Notes under the pieces: generated by a model
What the model was told of the DNA's origin: nothing
What the model saw: the letters and a program-made list of their open reading frames with translations, nothing else
Database searches by the model: none
Translations under genes and position numbers: made by a program
Shown: piece by piece, positions 1 to 6,121 of the stretch
Layout: each line of letters starts with the position of its first letter
How positions within the stretch are numbered: the stretch's first letter is position 1
Source: VGCC01 sp040381195
GTDB taxonomy: Bacteria > Actinomycetota > Actinomycetes > S36-B12
Reading direction: 5' to 3'
Assembly: GCA_040381195.1 (NCBI GenBank)
Contig: JBEIHR010000094.1
Location: 1-7,035 of the forward strand
Length of the DNA: 7,035 nucleotides

Positions 1-174
1 GCTCGTGGCAGGCGCGATCTCGATGATCTCTGGGTGCTGTGTCAGGTGCTGGGATTGACTGATGTCGACCAGGTGTGGGAGATCTGCACGCAGGTGTGGG
101 GTGGGGATTTCATCCGCGAGGACGTGCGTCTTCTGGTCACCGACGATCTGACGCGTCGATTCGGCCGAAGCTAG
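1..174 (+). CDS. C-terminal fragment of a probable DUF6036/AbiEii-like nucleotidyltransferase (5' end outside window)
   Basis: Frame 1 is open from the first base to a TAG at 172-174 and gives 57 residues without a start, so the gene begins upstream of the window. The visible part opens with an Arg/Asp-rich segment (ARGRRDLDDLWVLCQVLGL), then a helix and a short basic tail. From memory, this 'R-x-RD-x-DD-[IL]-x-x-L-x-x-x-LG' pattern is typical of the C-terminal helical part of DUF6036 and AbiEii-type nucleotidyltransferases, some of which are toxins of toxin-antitoxin pairs. The catalytic GS...D-x-D part, which would decide the matter, is not in the window, so activity and any antitoxin partner cannot be judged. 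Its stop codon overlaps the stop of the opposing HAD gene. The reading frame is well supported by its continuity and codon bias; the family call is tentative. Confidence 0.5.
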   Translation, partial: ARGRRDLDDLWVLCQVLGLTDVDQVWEICTQVWGGDFIREDVRLLVTDDLTRRFGRS

Positions 175-866
175 GTCCTAGATGCGGAGGAATTCAGGAC
201 CGCGGTGAGGTCGGCAGGAGTCGCGACGATCCTGTGCGCTCCGGCACTCGTGAGTTCCTCTCGGTCGCCGTATCCCCAGAGCACACCGATCGTGTCGATC
301 CCGTGGGCGGCGGCCCCCTCCACGTCGTGACGGCGATCACCGACCATGGTCAGCCGCTGGGTTGTCGGATCGAGTCCGGTGTTGGCGAGGACGTGCGCGA
401 TCACCTTGGTCTTTGACGCGCGAGAACCCGCGAGGTCATCGGCACCGATGAACTCGAAGTACTGAGCGAGGTCGAAGTGTTCGAGGATGCGGGTTGCGGA
501 GTACTCCGGCTTCGACGTCGCGATCGCCATGCGGATGTTCGCATCCCTGAGTGTCTCCAGGGTGTCCTGGATGCCGTCGTAGACGGTGTTCTCGAACATC
601 CCTGTGTCGTGGTAGCGCTCGCGGTAGAGCTCGATGGCGCGGACCACCTGGGCCTCGTCGAGACCGAAGTGGTCGCGGAAGGTGACCCAGAGCGGTGGCC
701 CGAGGAAGGGCCGCATGGTCTCCTCATCGGGGTGCTCGATGCCCATCTGGTCGAGCGCGTATCCGATGCAACTGATCAGCCCTGGAGCGGAATCGGTGAG
801 GGTGCCGTCGAGGTCGAACAGGACGGCGTCTGGAATCTCGGGCGACGAGTTCGCGGGGGCCGGCAT
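171..866 (-). CDS. HAD-superfamily phosphatase (phosphoglycolate phosphatase / PpaX-like)
   Basis: A complete 231-residue cytosolic HAD hydrolase that should remove phosphate from a small phosphorylated metabolite. All four HAD motifs are visible: motif I FDLDGTLTDS with nucleophile D18 and acid/base D20; a helical C1-type cap at about residues 28-95; motif II TSKP with T117; a motif III lysine near K152 (S-R-A-S-K-T-K-V-I); and motif IV MVGDRRHDVEGA with D177 and D181. Length and cap type fit the Gph/PpaX branch (COG0546), and the GDR-x-HD-x-x-GA form is common in relatives annotated as phosphoglycolate phosphatase or 5'-nucleotidase. Substrate cannot be read from sequence, so no gene symbol is given. 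The ATG at 866-864 is preferred because the next in-frame Met lies beyond motif I. It is divergent from the phosphodiesterase gene, with 35 bases between, and no clear Shine-Dalgarno is seen. Confidence 0.92.
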   Translation of the reverse strand: MPAPANSSPEIPDAVLFDLDGTLTDSAPGLISCIGYALDQMGIEHPDEETMRPFLGPPLWVTFRDHFGLDEAQVVRAIELYRERYHDTGMFENTVYDGIQDTLETLRDANIRMAIATSKPEYSATRILEHFDLAQYFEFIGADDLAGSRASKTKVIAHVLANTGLDPTTQRLTMVGDRRHDVEGAAAHGIDTIGVLWGYGDREELTSAGAHRIVATPADLTAVLNSSASRT

Positions 867-901
867 AGGCGGATGATGGCAGGTGCTCCACGATTGGCCG
901 C
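867..901. promoter_or_regulatory. Short divergent intergenic region between HAD phosphatase and glycerophosphodiesterase
   Basis: These 35 bases separate two divergent start codons, so the promoters of both genes must lie here or inside the opposite coding sequence. Neither start has a recognisable Shine-Dalgarno at normal spacing, which fits leaderless transcripts, common in Actinomycetota. On the minus strand a weak CATCAT sits 6 bases before the HAD ATG and could serve as a -10. I find no convincing -10 for the plus strand. The assignment is inference from gene layout. Confidence 0.3.
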
Positions 902-1672
902 GTGAGCGTCCAGGTCGTCGCGCACCGGGGGTACTCCTCGGAGGAGCCCGAGCACTCCATGGCCGCGTACCTGCGCGCGGTGGAGGCCGGCGCGGATGCA
1001 GTCGAGTGCGACGTCCGCATGACCGCGGACGGCACCCTGGTCCTGGTCCACGACCGACGCATCGACCGCACCAGCCCCGGATCGGGTGCGGTGTCGAACT
1101 TCCTGCTCTCCGAACTGCAGGAACACACCTTCGGTGGCCAGGGCTGGCACGACTTCGAAGACCCCCCGTCCGAGCTCCGCACGCGCCTGCTGACGCTCGA
1201 GACGTTCCTGTCCACCCTGCTGGATGCGTCGTCGACCCTGGAATTCGCGATCGAGACCAAGCACCCCACGCGCTTCGGGAAGTACGTCGAGGAGGAGTTG
1301 GCGCGGGTCCTGCGCTCCTTCGGACTCGTCAGTGACGGAAGCGCCCATCGGGTGCGGATGATGAGTTTCTCCCGCCTCGCTGTGGTGCGGATGAAAAAGC
1401 TCCTGCCCGGAATTCGCACGGTGTATCTGTGCGGTCGGCGACCGTGGTTCTACCGCGACGGGCGCCTCCCACCGGGGGTGATGGCGCTAGGTCCAGGGAT
1501 CGATGTGGTGCGCACGAACCCGCACCTGGTTCGTACGGTGAAGTCCCGAGGTGGGCAGGTGCACGTGTGGGTGGTGGATGAGCGCGAGGACTTCAACCTG
1601 TGTCAGGAGCTCGGTGTCGACGTGATCATCACCAATAAGCCGGCGCAGGTCCTCACCTGGCTTGGCAGGTAG
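902..1672 (+). CDS. Glycerophosphodiester phosphodiesterase (GDPD family)
   Basis: A complete 256-residue TIM-barrel phosphodiesterase, expected to hydrolyse glycerophosphodiesters to glycerol-3-phosphate and an alcohol during phospholipid turnover. The family signature is present: AHRG with catalytic H8 and R9; VECDV with metal ligands E35 and D37; LVLVHD with the second catalytic histidine H50; IETKH with metal ligand E118 and K120; and a C-terminal VHVWVVDE block (W223) followed by GVDVIITNKP. The usual P-E-N-T motif after HRG reads P-E-H-S here (E17-H18). There is no signal peptide or membrane segment, so it is a cytosolic UgpQ-like enzyme, not a secreted GlpQ type. The GTG at 902 puts the HRG motif seven residues from the N-terminus, as usual in short family members. 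The next gene starts 11 bases after its stop, so the two are probably co-transcribed. Confidence 0.93.
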   Translation: MSVQVVAHRGYSSEEPEHSMAAYLRAVEAGADAVECDVRMTADGTLVLVHDRRIDRTSPGSGAVSNFLLSELQEHTFGGQGWHDFEDPPSELRTRLLTLETFLSTLLDASSTLEFAIETKHPTRFGKYVEEELARVLRSFGLVSDGSAHRVRMMSFSRLAVVRMKKLLPGIRTVYLCGRRPWFYRDGRLPPGVMALGPGIDVVRTNPHLVRTVKSRGGQVHVWVVDEREDFNLCQELGVDVIITNKPAQVLTWLGR

Positions 1673-1683
1673 GTTCCTCCGTC

Positions 1684-2625
1684 ATGGGAAAAAAGGGAAA
1701 GCGGACCGGGTCCATCGTCGAGGGGGATGTTCCCGTCGTCGGGATGCGGGAACCGTGCCCCTGCGGATCGGGTCGCCGTTATAAGGCGTGCCACGGCAAG
1801 GACTCGTCCCGGGCGGTCACCGTTCCTGCTCGACCGTTCGAAGGGTTCGCCTCCGAGTGCGACATCGTGGCGATGCGGGAATTGGTGCCATCAGCGACCA
1901 CGGCATTGACGCTGACGAAGGCCGCGGGCGGACGTACGGTCACGCTGGCCACGGTGCTCCCGTTGGCGTGGCCCGGGCTGGTGCGCGAGAACGGTGACAT
2001 CCTGCTCGGGCTCCAGGTCACGGTGGGTTCCGGTGACGCCTCGCGTGATCTGGCCGACGTGCTGACGCGCGCCCTGGAGACCGACGCAGGCAATCCGGTT
2101 CCCCTGGAGCGTGTGGGCTCCGACGCCCCGCAATTGCAGGACCTGGTCGACACGAGCACGAAGCTGGACATCGCTGTCCACGAGGACTTCGCGTTCTGGA
2201 TCGACTCCGATTCGGTGTCCGACGATGTGCAACAGTCATTGGAACGCGCGAAGGAATACGCGCATCCCACCGTGCGACTCACCGGAGTGGAAGCGGCGTA
2301 TTGGACGCAGATGGGGGAGAAGGAGCACCTGCGCTGGATCATGCCCCACCCGGAAGAGAAGTTGCTCGACGCGCTCGCGCGACTCCACGCCGCAGATGCA
2401 TCGTCACTGGGCCCGGATACGCGACTGGTGGGCATGTTCCGCGCTCAGGGTCTCGTGGTTCCCGTCTGGGATCTGCCCCTGGGTATGGGCGCGGCCGCTA
2501 CGGAGCAGCCTGCCGCGGCTTTCGGTACCCGCCTCGCTGAGGCGCTGGCGGCCTCGACGCCCTTGACGGATGCGGAAAGTCGGGCGCGTGCTGGTTTGAC
2601 CACGCGCCAGGTGACCCTGCGCTGA
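1684..2625 (+). CDS. DUF5926 family protein with N-terminal SEC-C zinc-binding motif
   Basis: A complete 313-residue protein of unknown function. Residues 1-10 are lysine-rich and residues 22-38 carry a SEC-C motif, REPCPCGSGRRYKACHG, with the zinc ligands C25, C27, C36 and H37. This motif was first described at the C-terminus of SecA, where it binds zinc and contacts SecB and ribosomes. The remaining ~270 residues look like a soluble globular domain matching, from memory, the actinobacterial DUF5926 family; I see no membrane segment or catalytic motif. An SD-like AGGTAGG (1667-1673) overlaps the stop of the phosphodiesterase gene and lies 10 bases before the ATG, supporting this start and a shared transcript. 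Its stop is only 5 bases from the stop of the opposing Gdt1-like gene. Ribosome or protein-quality-control association would be a guess from the SEC-C motif only. Confidence 0.88.
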   Translation: MGKKGKRTGSIVEGDVPVVGMREPCPCGSGRRYKACHGKDSSRAVTVPARPFEGFASECDIVAMRELVPSATTALTLTKAAGGRTVTLATVLPLAWPGLVRENGDILLGLQVTVGSGDASRDLADVLTRALETDAGNPVPLERVGSDAPQLQDLVDTSTKLDIAVHEDFAFWIDSDSVSDDVQQSLERAKEYAHPTVRLTGVEAAYWTQMGEKEHLRWIMPHPEEKLLDALARLHAADASSLGPDTRLVGMFRAQGLVVPVWDLPLGMGAAATEQPAAAFGTRLAEALAASTPLTDAESRARAGLTTRQVTLR

Positions 2626-2630
2626 TGCGC

Positions 2631-3269
2631 TCAGGCGTTGATGAACTCGATCAACGTCCACACCGCGAGACCGGCCAAGATCACCGCGGACACAAGCTTG
2701 ATCCGCCAGATCGGGAAGCGATCGCGCAGGAATCCCCCGAGCAAGCAGGCAAGTGCTGCGACGGTGATGAGTGCCACCCAGGAGCCGAGGAAGACGCTGA
2801 TCGGCGACGCGGTGCGCGCGGCCAGTCCTGCGGTGAGGATCTGACTGAGGTCTCCCCACTCGGCGGCGAACAGCACACCGAAACTTGTGGTGACGACCAA
2901 CCAGAACCGCGGCTGCGCGGGAATCTCATTGATGCGCTCCGAGCGCTCGAGTTCGTCGACCTCATCCGCTGCCGCACGCTGCTCCACGGCCCTGGATTTC
3001 AGTCCCCCGCGGGCCATGATCACCGCACCCGCAGTGAACAAGAGGAACGTGATGCCGAGGACCAGACGTTCGGGTGCGAGGGACAGTAACCCGCCGGCGA
3101 GAACCGCAATCGCCGTTTGCACGGCGAACGCGGCCGCCACCCCGACCCACACCGCCCGCCGCGGAAAACGTGTTGCCAGGACCAGGGTCGCGATGAACGT
3201 CTTGTCCGGCAGTTCGGCCGGGAAGATCAGCGCGAACGTGGTGAGGGAGGTGAGGGGATCGACCGTCAT
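2631..3269 (-). CDS. TMEM165/Gdt1 (UPF0016) family cation transporter
   Basis: A complete 212-residue inner-membrane protein with six predicted helices in two inverted three-helix repeats (about 7-27, 39-60, 68-87, 120-140, 147-170, 190-210), split by a charged cytoplasmic loop at about 88-118. Each repeat carries the family's E-x-[GP]-D-[KL]-[TS] signature: ELPDKT (E19, D22, K23, T24) and EWGDLS (E137, G139, D140, S142). Family members such as yeast Gdt1, human TMEM165 and Vibrio MneA move Mn2+ and/or Ca2+, generally by exchange, so manganese or calcium export is the likely role; the ion is not provable from sequence. The ATG overlaps the TGA of the upstream channel-like gene (ATGA, 3269-3266) and has no clear Shine-Dalgarno, so translation is probably coupled. 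It converges with the DUF5926 gene without room for a terminator. The proline in ELPDKT replaces the more usual glycine, which I recall as common in actinobacterial members. Confidence 0.92.
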   Translation of the reverse strand: MTVDPLTSLTTFALIFPAELPDKTFIATLVLATRFPRRAVWVGVAAAFAVQTAIAVLAGGLLSLAPERLVLGITFLLFTAGAVIMARGGLKSRAVEQRAAADEVDELERSERINEIPAQPRFWLVVTTSFGVLFAAEWGDLSQILTAGLAARTASPISVFLGSWVALITVAALACLLGGFLRDRFPIWRIKLVSAVILAGLAVWTLIEFINA

Positions 3270-4588
3270 GCGGTGGGGGGCGGGTCATCGGAAAAGTGCC
3301 CGGAGATGTTCGGCATGACCGTGGTTGCGAGGGTGGGCCAGATCACCGGGGTCGGGATCCTGCGCGAGCCTGACCATGGCGCGGGCACCGCGTCGGTCGC
3401 CTTCGAAATCATGTACGCGGTGTATTCGTAGCGACTACGCGCGATCTGGAACTGTTTCCACGCTTCATCGTCGTCCACCTCGACCGGGAAGCCCGCTTCT
3501 TTCAGCAGGGCAACAGCCTGATCGAAGTCCTCACGGGTGAGATCAATGGGGTCACTTTCGTGCTTCTCCAGGTTCTCAACGCTCGCGGTGGGGAGCCCTT
3601 CGGACGTGTCACTTGCCGATGCGATTTCGACGGCCACCATCTTGCGCGTAACCCCGGGTACCTCGGTCGAGCCGTAGCGGCGCACGGAGGGCGGGCTGAT
3701 CATCAAGCCTCGGAAGGCCAGGCGCGAACGCAGGGGGCGATGTGCGAAGAGTGTGGCGTAGAGAACCTCGAGTGTCTGCGAGCCCGACATGATGACCGAG
3801 ATCGCCTCGGCTCGCGGGAGCGAACGGTTCACAGCGAGTTGCAGTGCGGCTGCATCCAGGGTGGACATGAGAGAGACGACCCAACTGCGAGTGGGGCGAG
3901 GCGAACGCACATAGATGAGGACCGGGTACGTCACGTGTGTGAGGCGAATCTGTGCCGCCCATCGACCCCAGGTGTCGTAGATGGCCGGGAGTCGGTCGAT
4001 TTGATTGGTCATCGCGATCCGGGCGAGGAGTTCCGGTCCCCAGGCGGGTTGGCCGGCGAAGGATCCGTGGATCGTGACCTCGACCTCCCGATCGATGTAG
4101 GCGGCGTAGATCGTGGGTAGGAAACCGATGAGCAGGGCGATGACGATCGGTCCGGTTGCTGCCGCGAAGAAGTCGATCACCGTCGAGTCCGCGGAATCGG
4201 GCGCGGCGAAGCCCAGGGTGAACAGACTCGAGCCGGCTTGCTGCATGGCCTGCCACAGATCCCGGCCACCGTGAAGCCCGTAGATCCAGAGACCGTAGGA
4301 GATGACGTAGAGGAACAGCCACGACAGCAACCACGCGACGATGATCATGGGCCCGGTCCAGGCGAGGATGCTGTCGCGCTTGAAGTAGTCCTTGCGCAGG
4401 CGTGCCACACCCCAGAAGGCACCGCGCACCCCGGCTGCGACCCCTTGCGAGATGCCGGAGCGCAGCGCACGCGGCACGACGGCCGTGCGCAGCAGGCTCG
4501 TGGTGGTGGCGAGGAAGAGGAGAAGGCCGAGGACCACGGTCGTGGACCGGGAGAACAGCTCCAGACCCAGGTCCTGCACGACTCCCAC
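3266..4588 (-). CDS. Uncharacterised membrane protein with a channel-like pore segment and large cytoplasmic domain
   Basis: A complete 440-residue protein that I cannot assign to a named family. The N-terminal ~165 residues are membrane-embedded: a helix at about 16-34, a basic cytosolic stretch (35-71), a helix at about 75-101, an amphipathic segment at 108-130, and a helix at about 136-164. The 108-130 segment ends in SSLFTLGFAAPDS. Together with its flanking helices this matches the TM-pore helix-filter-TM layout of two-TM potassium channels, with TLGF (124-127) where T-[VI]-G-[YF]-G is expected. The glycine after TLGF is alanine, so K+ selectivity is doubtful. Residues 166-440 form a mixed soluble domain with acidic (about 328-385) and aromatic (RYEYTAYM, about 395-402) parts. 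The GTG start at 4588-4586 lacks a clear Shine-Dalgarno; a second in-frame GTG three codons in is possible. It is coupled by ATGA to the Gdt1-like gene, suggesting an ion-related job. The reading frame is secure; channel function is inference. Confidence 0.85.
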   Translation of the reverse strand: MGVVQDLGLELFSRSTTVVLGLLLFLATTTSLLRTAVVPRALRSGISQGVAAGVRGAFWGVARLRKDYFKRDSILAWTGPMIIVAWLLSWLFLYVISYGLWIYGLHGGRDLWQAMQQAGSSLFTLGFAAPDSADSTVIDFFAAATGPIVIALLIGFLPTIYAAYIDREVEVTIHGSFAGQPAWGPELLARIAMTNQIDRLPAIYDTWGRWAAQIRLTHVTYPVLIYVRSPRPTRSWVVSLMSTLDAAALQLAVNRSLPRAEAISVIMSGSQTLEVLYATLFAHRPLRSRLAFRGLMISPPSVRRYGSTEVPGVTRKMVAVEIASASDTSEGLPTASVENLEKHESDPIDLTREDFDQAVALLKEAGFPVEVDDDEAWKQFQIARSRYEYTAYMISKATDAVPAPWSGSRRIPTPVIWPTLATTVMPNISGHFSDDPPPTA

Positions 4589-4604
4589 GGGGGAACTCTG
4601 CCAT

Positions 4605-4616
4605 GGGCCCGGGCCC
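4605..4616. repeat. 12-base perfect GC palindrome in the divergent intergenic region
   Basis: The bases GGGCCCGGGCCC are fully self-complementary and also a tandem repeat of GGGCCC. They lie 16 bases upstream of the GTG of the channel-like gene and 57 bases upstream of the GTG of the DUF4446 gene. The position would suit an operator or a short hairpin in the 5' leader of the minus-strand transcript. In GC-rich DNA such a string can arise by chance, so a regulatory role is only possible. Confidence 0.3.
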
Positions 4617-4661
4617 TGCCGAGAGGGACTTGTGTGAGGAATCCAGGGCTGTGGCCCCGAC

Positions 4662-4673
4662 TACGCTTGCCGG
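4662..4673 (+). promoter_or_regulatory. Candidate leaderless promoter (-10 TACGCT) for the DUF4446-pheA-rmlB operon
   Basis: A TACGCT hexamer at 4662-4667 fits the actinobacterial -10 consensus TANNNT. Its last base is followed by six bases (TGCCGG) and then the GTG at 4674, which puts the expected transcription start at or next to the start codon. No Shine-Dalgarno precedes this GTG, in keeping with a leaderless mRNA. No good -35 stands 16-18 bases upstream (GAATCC is there), which is often the case in this phylum. The match is by pattern only. Confidence 0.45.
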
Positions 4674-5195
4674 GTGATCCTGGATGCGCAATCGGCGATG
4701 CTCGTCGCGATCATCGGGATCGCCGTCGGTGTGGTCGGAGTCGCGCTCGCCGCAGTCGCCCTGCTGAAGTTCTACCGGCTCCAGCGCTCCTATGACCTCC
4801 TCTCCGTGCGTGAGGGGCAGGAATCCATGATCGACGTGATCGCCCGCACCCGGGAGGAGATCACGGACCTCTCCTACGAAGTGGTGGCGACGCAACGGGA
4901 GTTGCAGGCAACCCGGCGGGATCTCTCCGCCGCCCTGCGTCATGTTGCGGTCGTGCGGTACGACGCGTTCGGTGACATGGGTGGCCGGTACTCCTTCTCC
5001 GCGGCCCTTCTCGACGACGCCGGTGATGGCCTGATGATCACGTCGATCCACGGTCGCGCAGAGACGCGGACGTACCTCAAGGGTGTCTCGGCCGGGGCCA
5101 GTGACATCGACCTCTCGCCGGAGGAGCAGCAGGCAATCGCCACCGCACGAGGTCACCTACCTCGTGCGCGCGAGGTGCAGGGAGGTGCCGCATGA
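4674..5195 (+). CDS. DUF4446 family membrane-anchored protein
   Basis: A complete 173-residue protein of unknown function. One transmembrane helix spans about residues 7-32 and acts as a signal anchor. A helical, probably coiled-coil stretch follows at about 45-88 (E/R/Q-rich). The conserved DUF4446 globular part at about 89-155 holds the recognisable blocks VVRYDAFGDMGGRYSFSAALLDD and, after a few residues, ITSIHGRAETRTYLK. The expected topology is a short N-terminal anchor with the domain in the cytoplasm, inferred from the basic residues after the helix. From memory, DUF4446 proteins occur in Firmicutes and Actinomycetota, in the latter often just before pheA; no function is established. 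The GTG start follows a candidate leaderless promoter. An internal ATG at codon 9 would cut into the membrane helix and is less likely. Its TGA overlaps the pheA ATG by four bases (ATGA). Confidence 0.88.
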   Translation: MILDAQSAMLVAIIGIAVGVVGVALAAVALLKFYRLQRSYDLLSVREGQESMIDVIARTREEITDLSYEVVATQRELQATRRDLSAALRHVAVVRYDAFGDMGGRYSFSAALLDDAGDGLMITSIHGRAETRTYLKGVSAGASDIDLSPEEQQAIATARGHLPRAREVQGGAA

Positions 5196-6121
5196 CCATC
5201 GCCTACCTCGGACCGCGCGGTTCTTTCGCCGACGCAGCCACACGCGTCTACCTCGGAATCGACGCATCGGATTCCCCCGAGATGGTCCCCGCCACATCGG
5301 TGCAGGCGGCACTCGACTCCGCGCGTGCCGGTACCGTCGATCGGGCCCTTGTCCCAATCGAGAACTCCGTCGAAGGATCCGTCTCCGTCACCCTCGACGA
5401 ACTCGCGAATGGCAAACGCCTGGTGATCATCGACGAAGTGGTGCTCCCCGTGCAGTTCGCATTGATGGCCCGGGCAGGCTCGACACTCTCGGATGTCACG
5501 AGGATCGCAACGCACCCGCATGCGCAAGCGCAGGTGCGCCGCTGGCTGGAGGCCACTCTCCCGAAGGCGTCGGTCATCCCTTCCATGTCGACGGCCGCCG
5601 CCGCCGCTGCCATCGCCGATGGCTCGGCACCGTTCGACGCCGCGATCGCGCAGCGACTGGCGGCAGATATCTACGGCCTCGAGGTTCTTGCCGATGAGAT
5701 CGGAGATACCGCCGATGCGTTCACCCGTTTCGTGGTGGTGCAACTCCCCGGGTCACTCCCCGCGCCCACCGGCGCGGATAAGACCACGCTGAGCCTGTTC
5801 ATCCACCAGGACCAGCCCGGGGCGCTGCTCGCCATCCTCACCGAATTCGCAATCCGCGGAGTCAACATGACCCGCATCGAGTCGCGACCCACCCGTAAGC
5901 AACTTGGCGACTATTACTTCAGCGTGGACATTGAAGGTCACGTCGCCGATGCACGGGTATCGGAGGCGCTGATGGGTCTGCACCGGGTGTGCGCGGACGT
6001 GCGATTCCTCGGGTCCTACCCCCGGCATGATGGGAAGACTCCCGTCCTACGCGCCGGGGTCACGGATGCTGATTTCGCCGAGGCACAGGAGTGGCTGCGC
6101 AAGCTCAAGGAGAACGGCTGA
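5192..6121 (+). CDS. pheA: Prephenate dehydratase
   Basis: A complete 309-residue monofunctional prephenate dehydratase, converting prephenate to phenylpyruvate, the committed step of phenylalanine synthesis in the cytosol. The catalytic domain (about 1-182) opens with YLGPRGSFADAA, a variant of the usual YLGP-x-GTF-x-x-AA, and contains VPIENSVEGSVSVTLD (54-69), THPHAQAQ (107-114) and the catalytic TRF motif (T178-R179-F180). An ACT regulatory domain (about 198-278) carries the GALL (220-223) and ESRP (240-243) motifs of phenylalanine-binding dehydratases, so feedback inhibition by phenylalanine is expected. A charged tail of about 25 residues follows. No chorismate mutase domain is fused, as usual in Actinomycetota. 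A strong Shine-Dalgarno AGGGAGGT (5179-5186) stands 5-6 bases before the ATG and confirms the start inside the end of the DUF4446 gene. The downstream rmlB overlaps by one base. Confidence 0.97.
   Translation: MTIAYLGPRGSFADAATRVYLGIDASDSPEMVPATSVQAALDSARAGTVDRALVPIENSVEGSVSVTLDELANGKRLVIIDEVVLPVQFALMARAGSTLSDVTRIATHPHAQAQVRRWLEATLPKASVIPSMSTAAAAAAIADGSAPFDAAIAQRLAADIYGLEVLADEIGDTADAFTRFVVVQLPGSLPAPTGADKTTLSLFIHQDQPGALLAILTEFAIRGVNMTRIESRPTRKQLGDYYFSVDIEGHVADARVSEALMGLHRVCADVRFLGSYPRHDGKTPVLRAGVTDADFAEAQEWLRKLKENG

Noticed and set aside
75..416. A 113-codon plus-strand open frame across the CTAG junction
   Set aside because: It overlaps the end of the fragment in frame 1 and the antisense of the HAD gene, both better supported; its translation is low-complexity Gly/Arg/His.
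724..1419. A 231-codon minus-strand open frame opposite the phosphodiesterase
   Set aside because: It runs over the divergent start region and mirrors the phosphodiesterase; Ser/Arg-rich composition and no motifs mark it as a shadow.
4630..4635. TTGTGT as a -35 box for the DUF4446 promoter
   Set aside because: It is 26 bases upstream of the TACGCT -10, too far for the usual 16-18 base spacing.
3609..5156. A 515-codon open frame on the minus strand across the channel-like and DUF4446 genes
   Set aside because: It is longer than either real gene, but its protein is His/Arg/Pro/Gly-rich with no domain, and it crosses a divergent promoter region and two genes with clear family or membrane structure. 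Such shadow frames are normal in GC-rich DNA.
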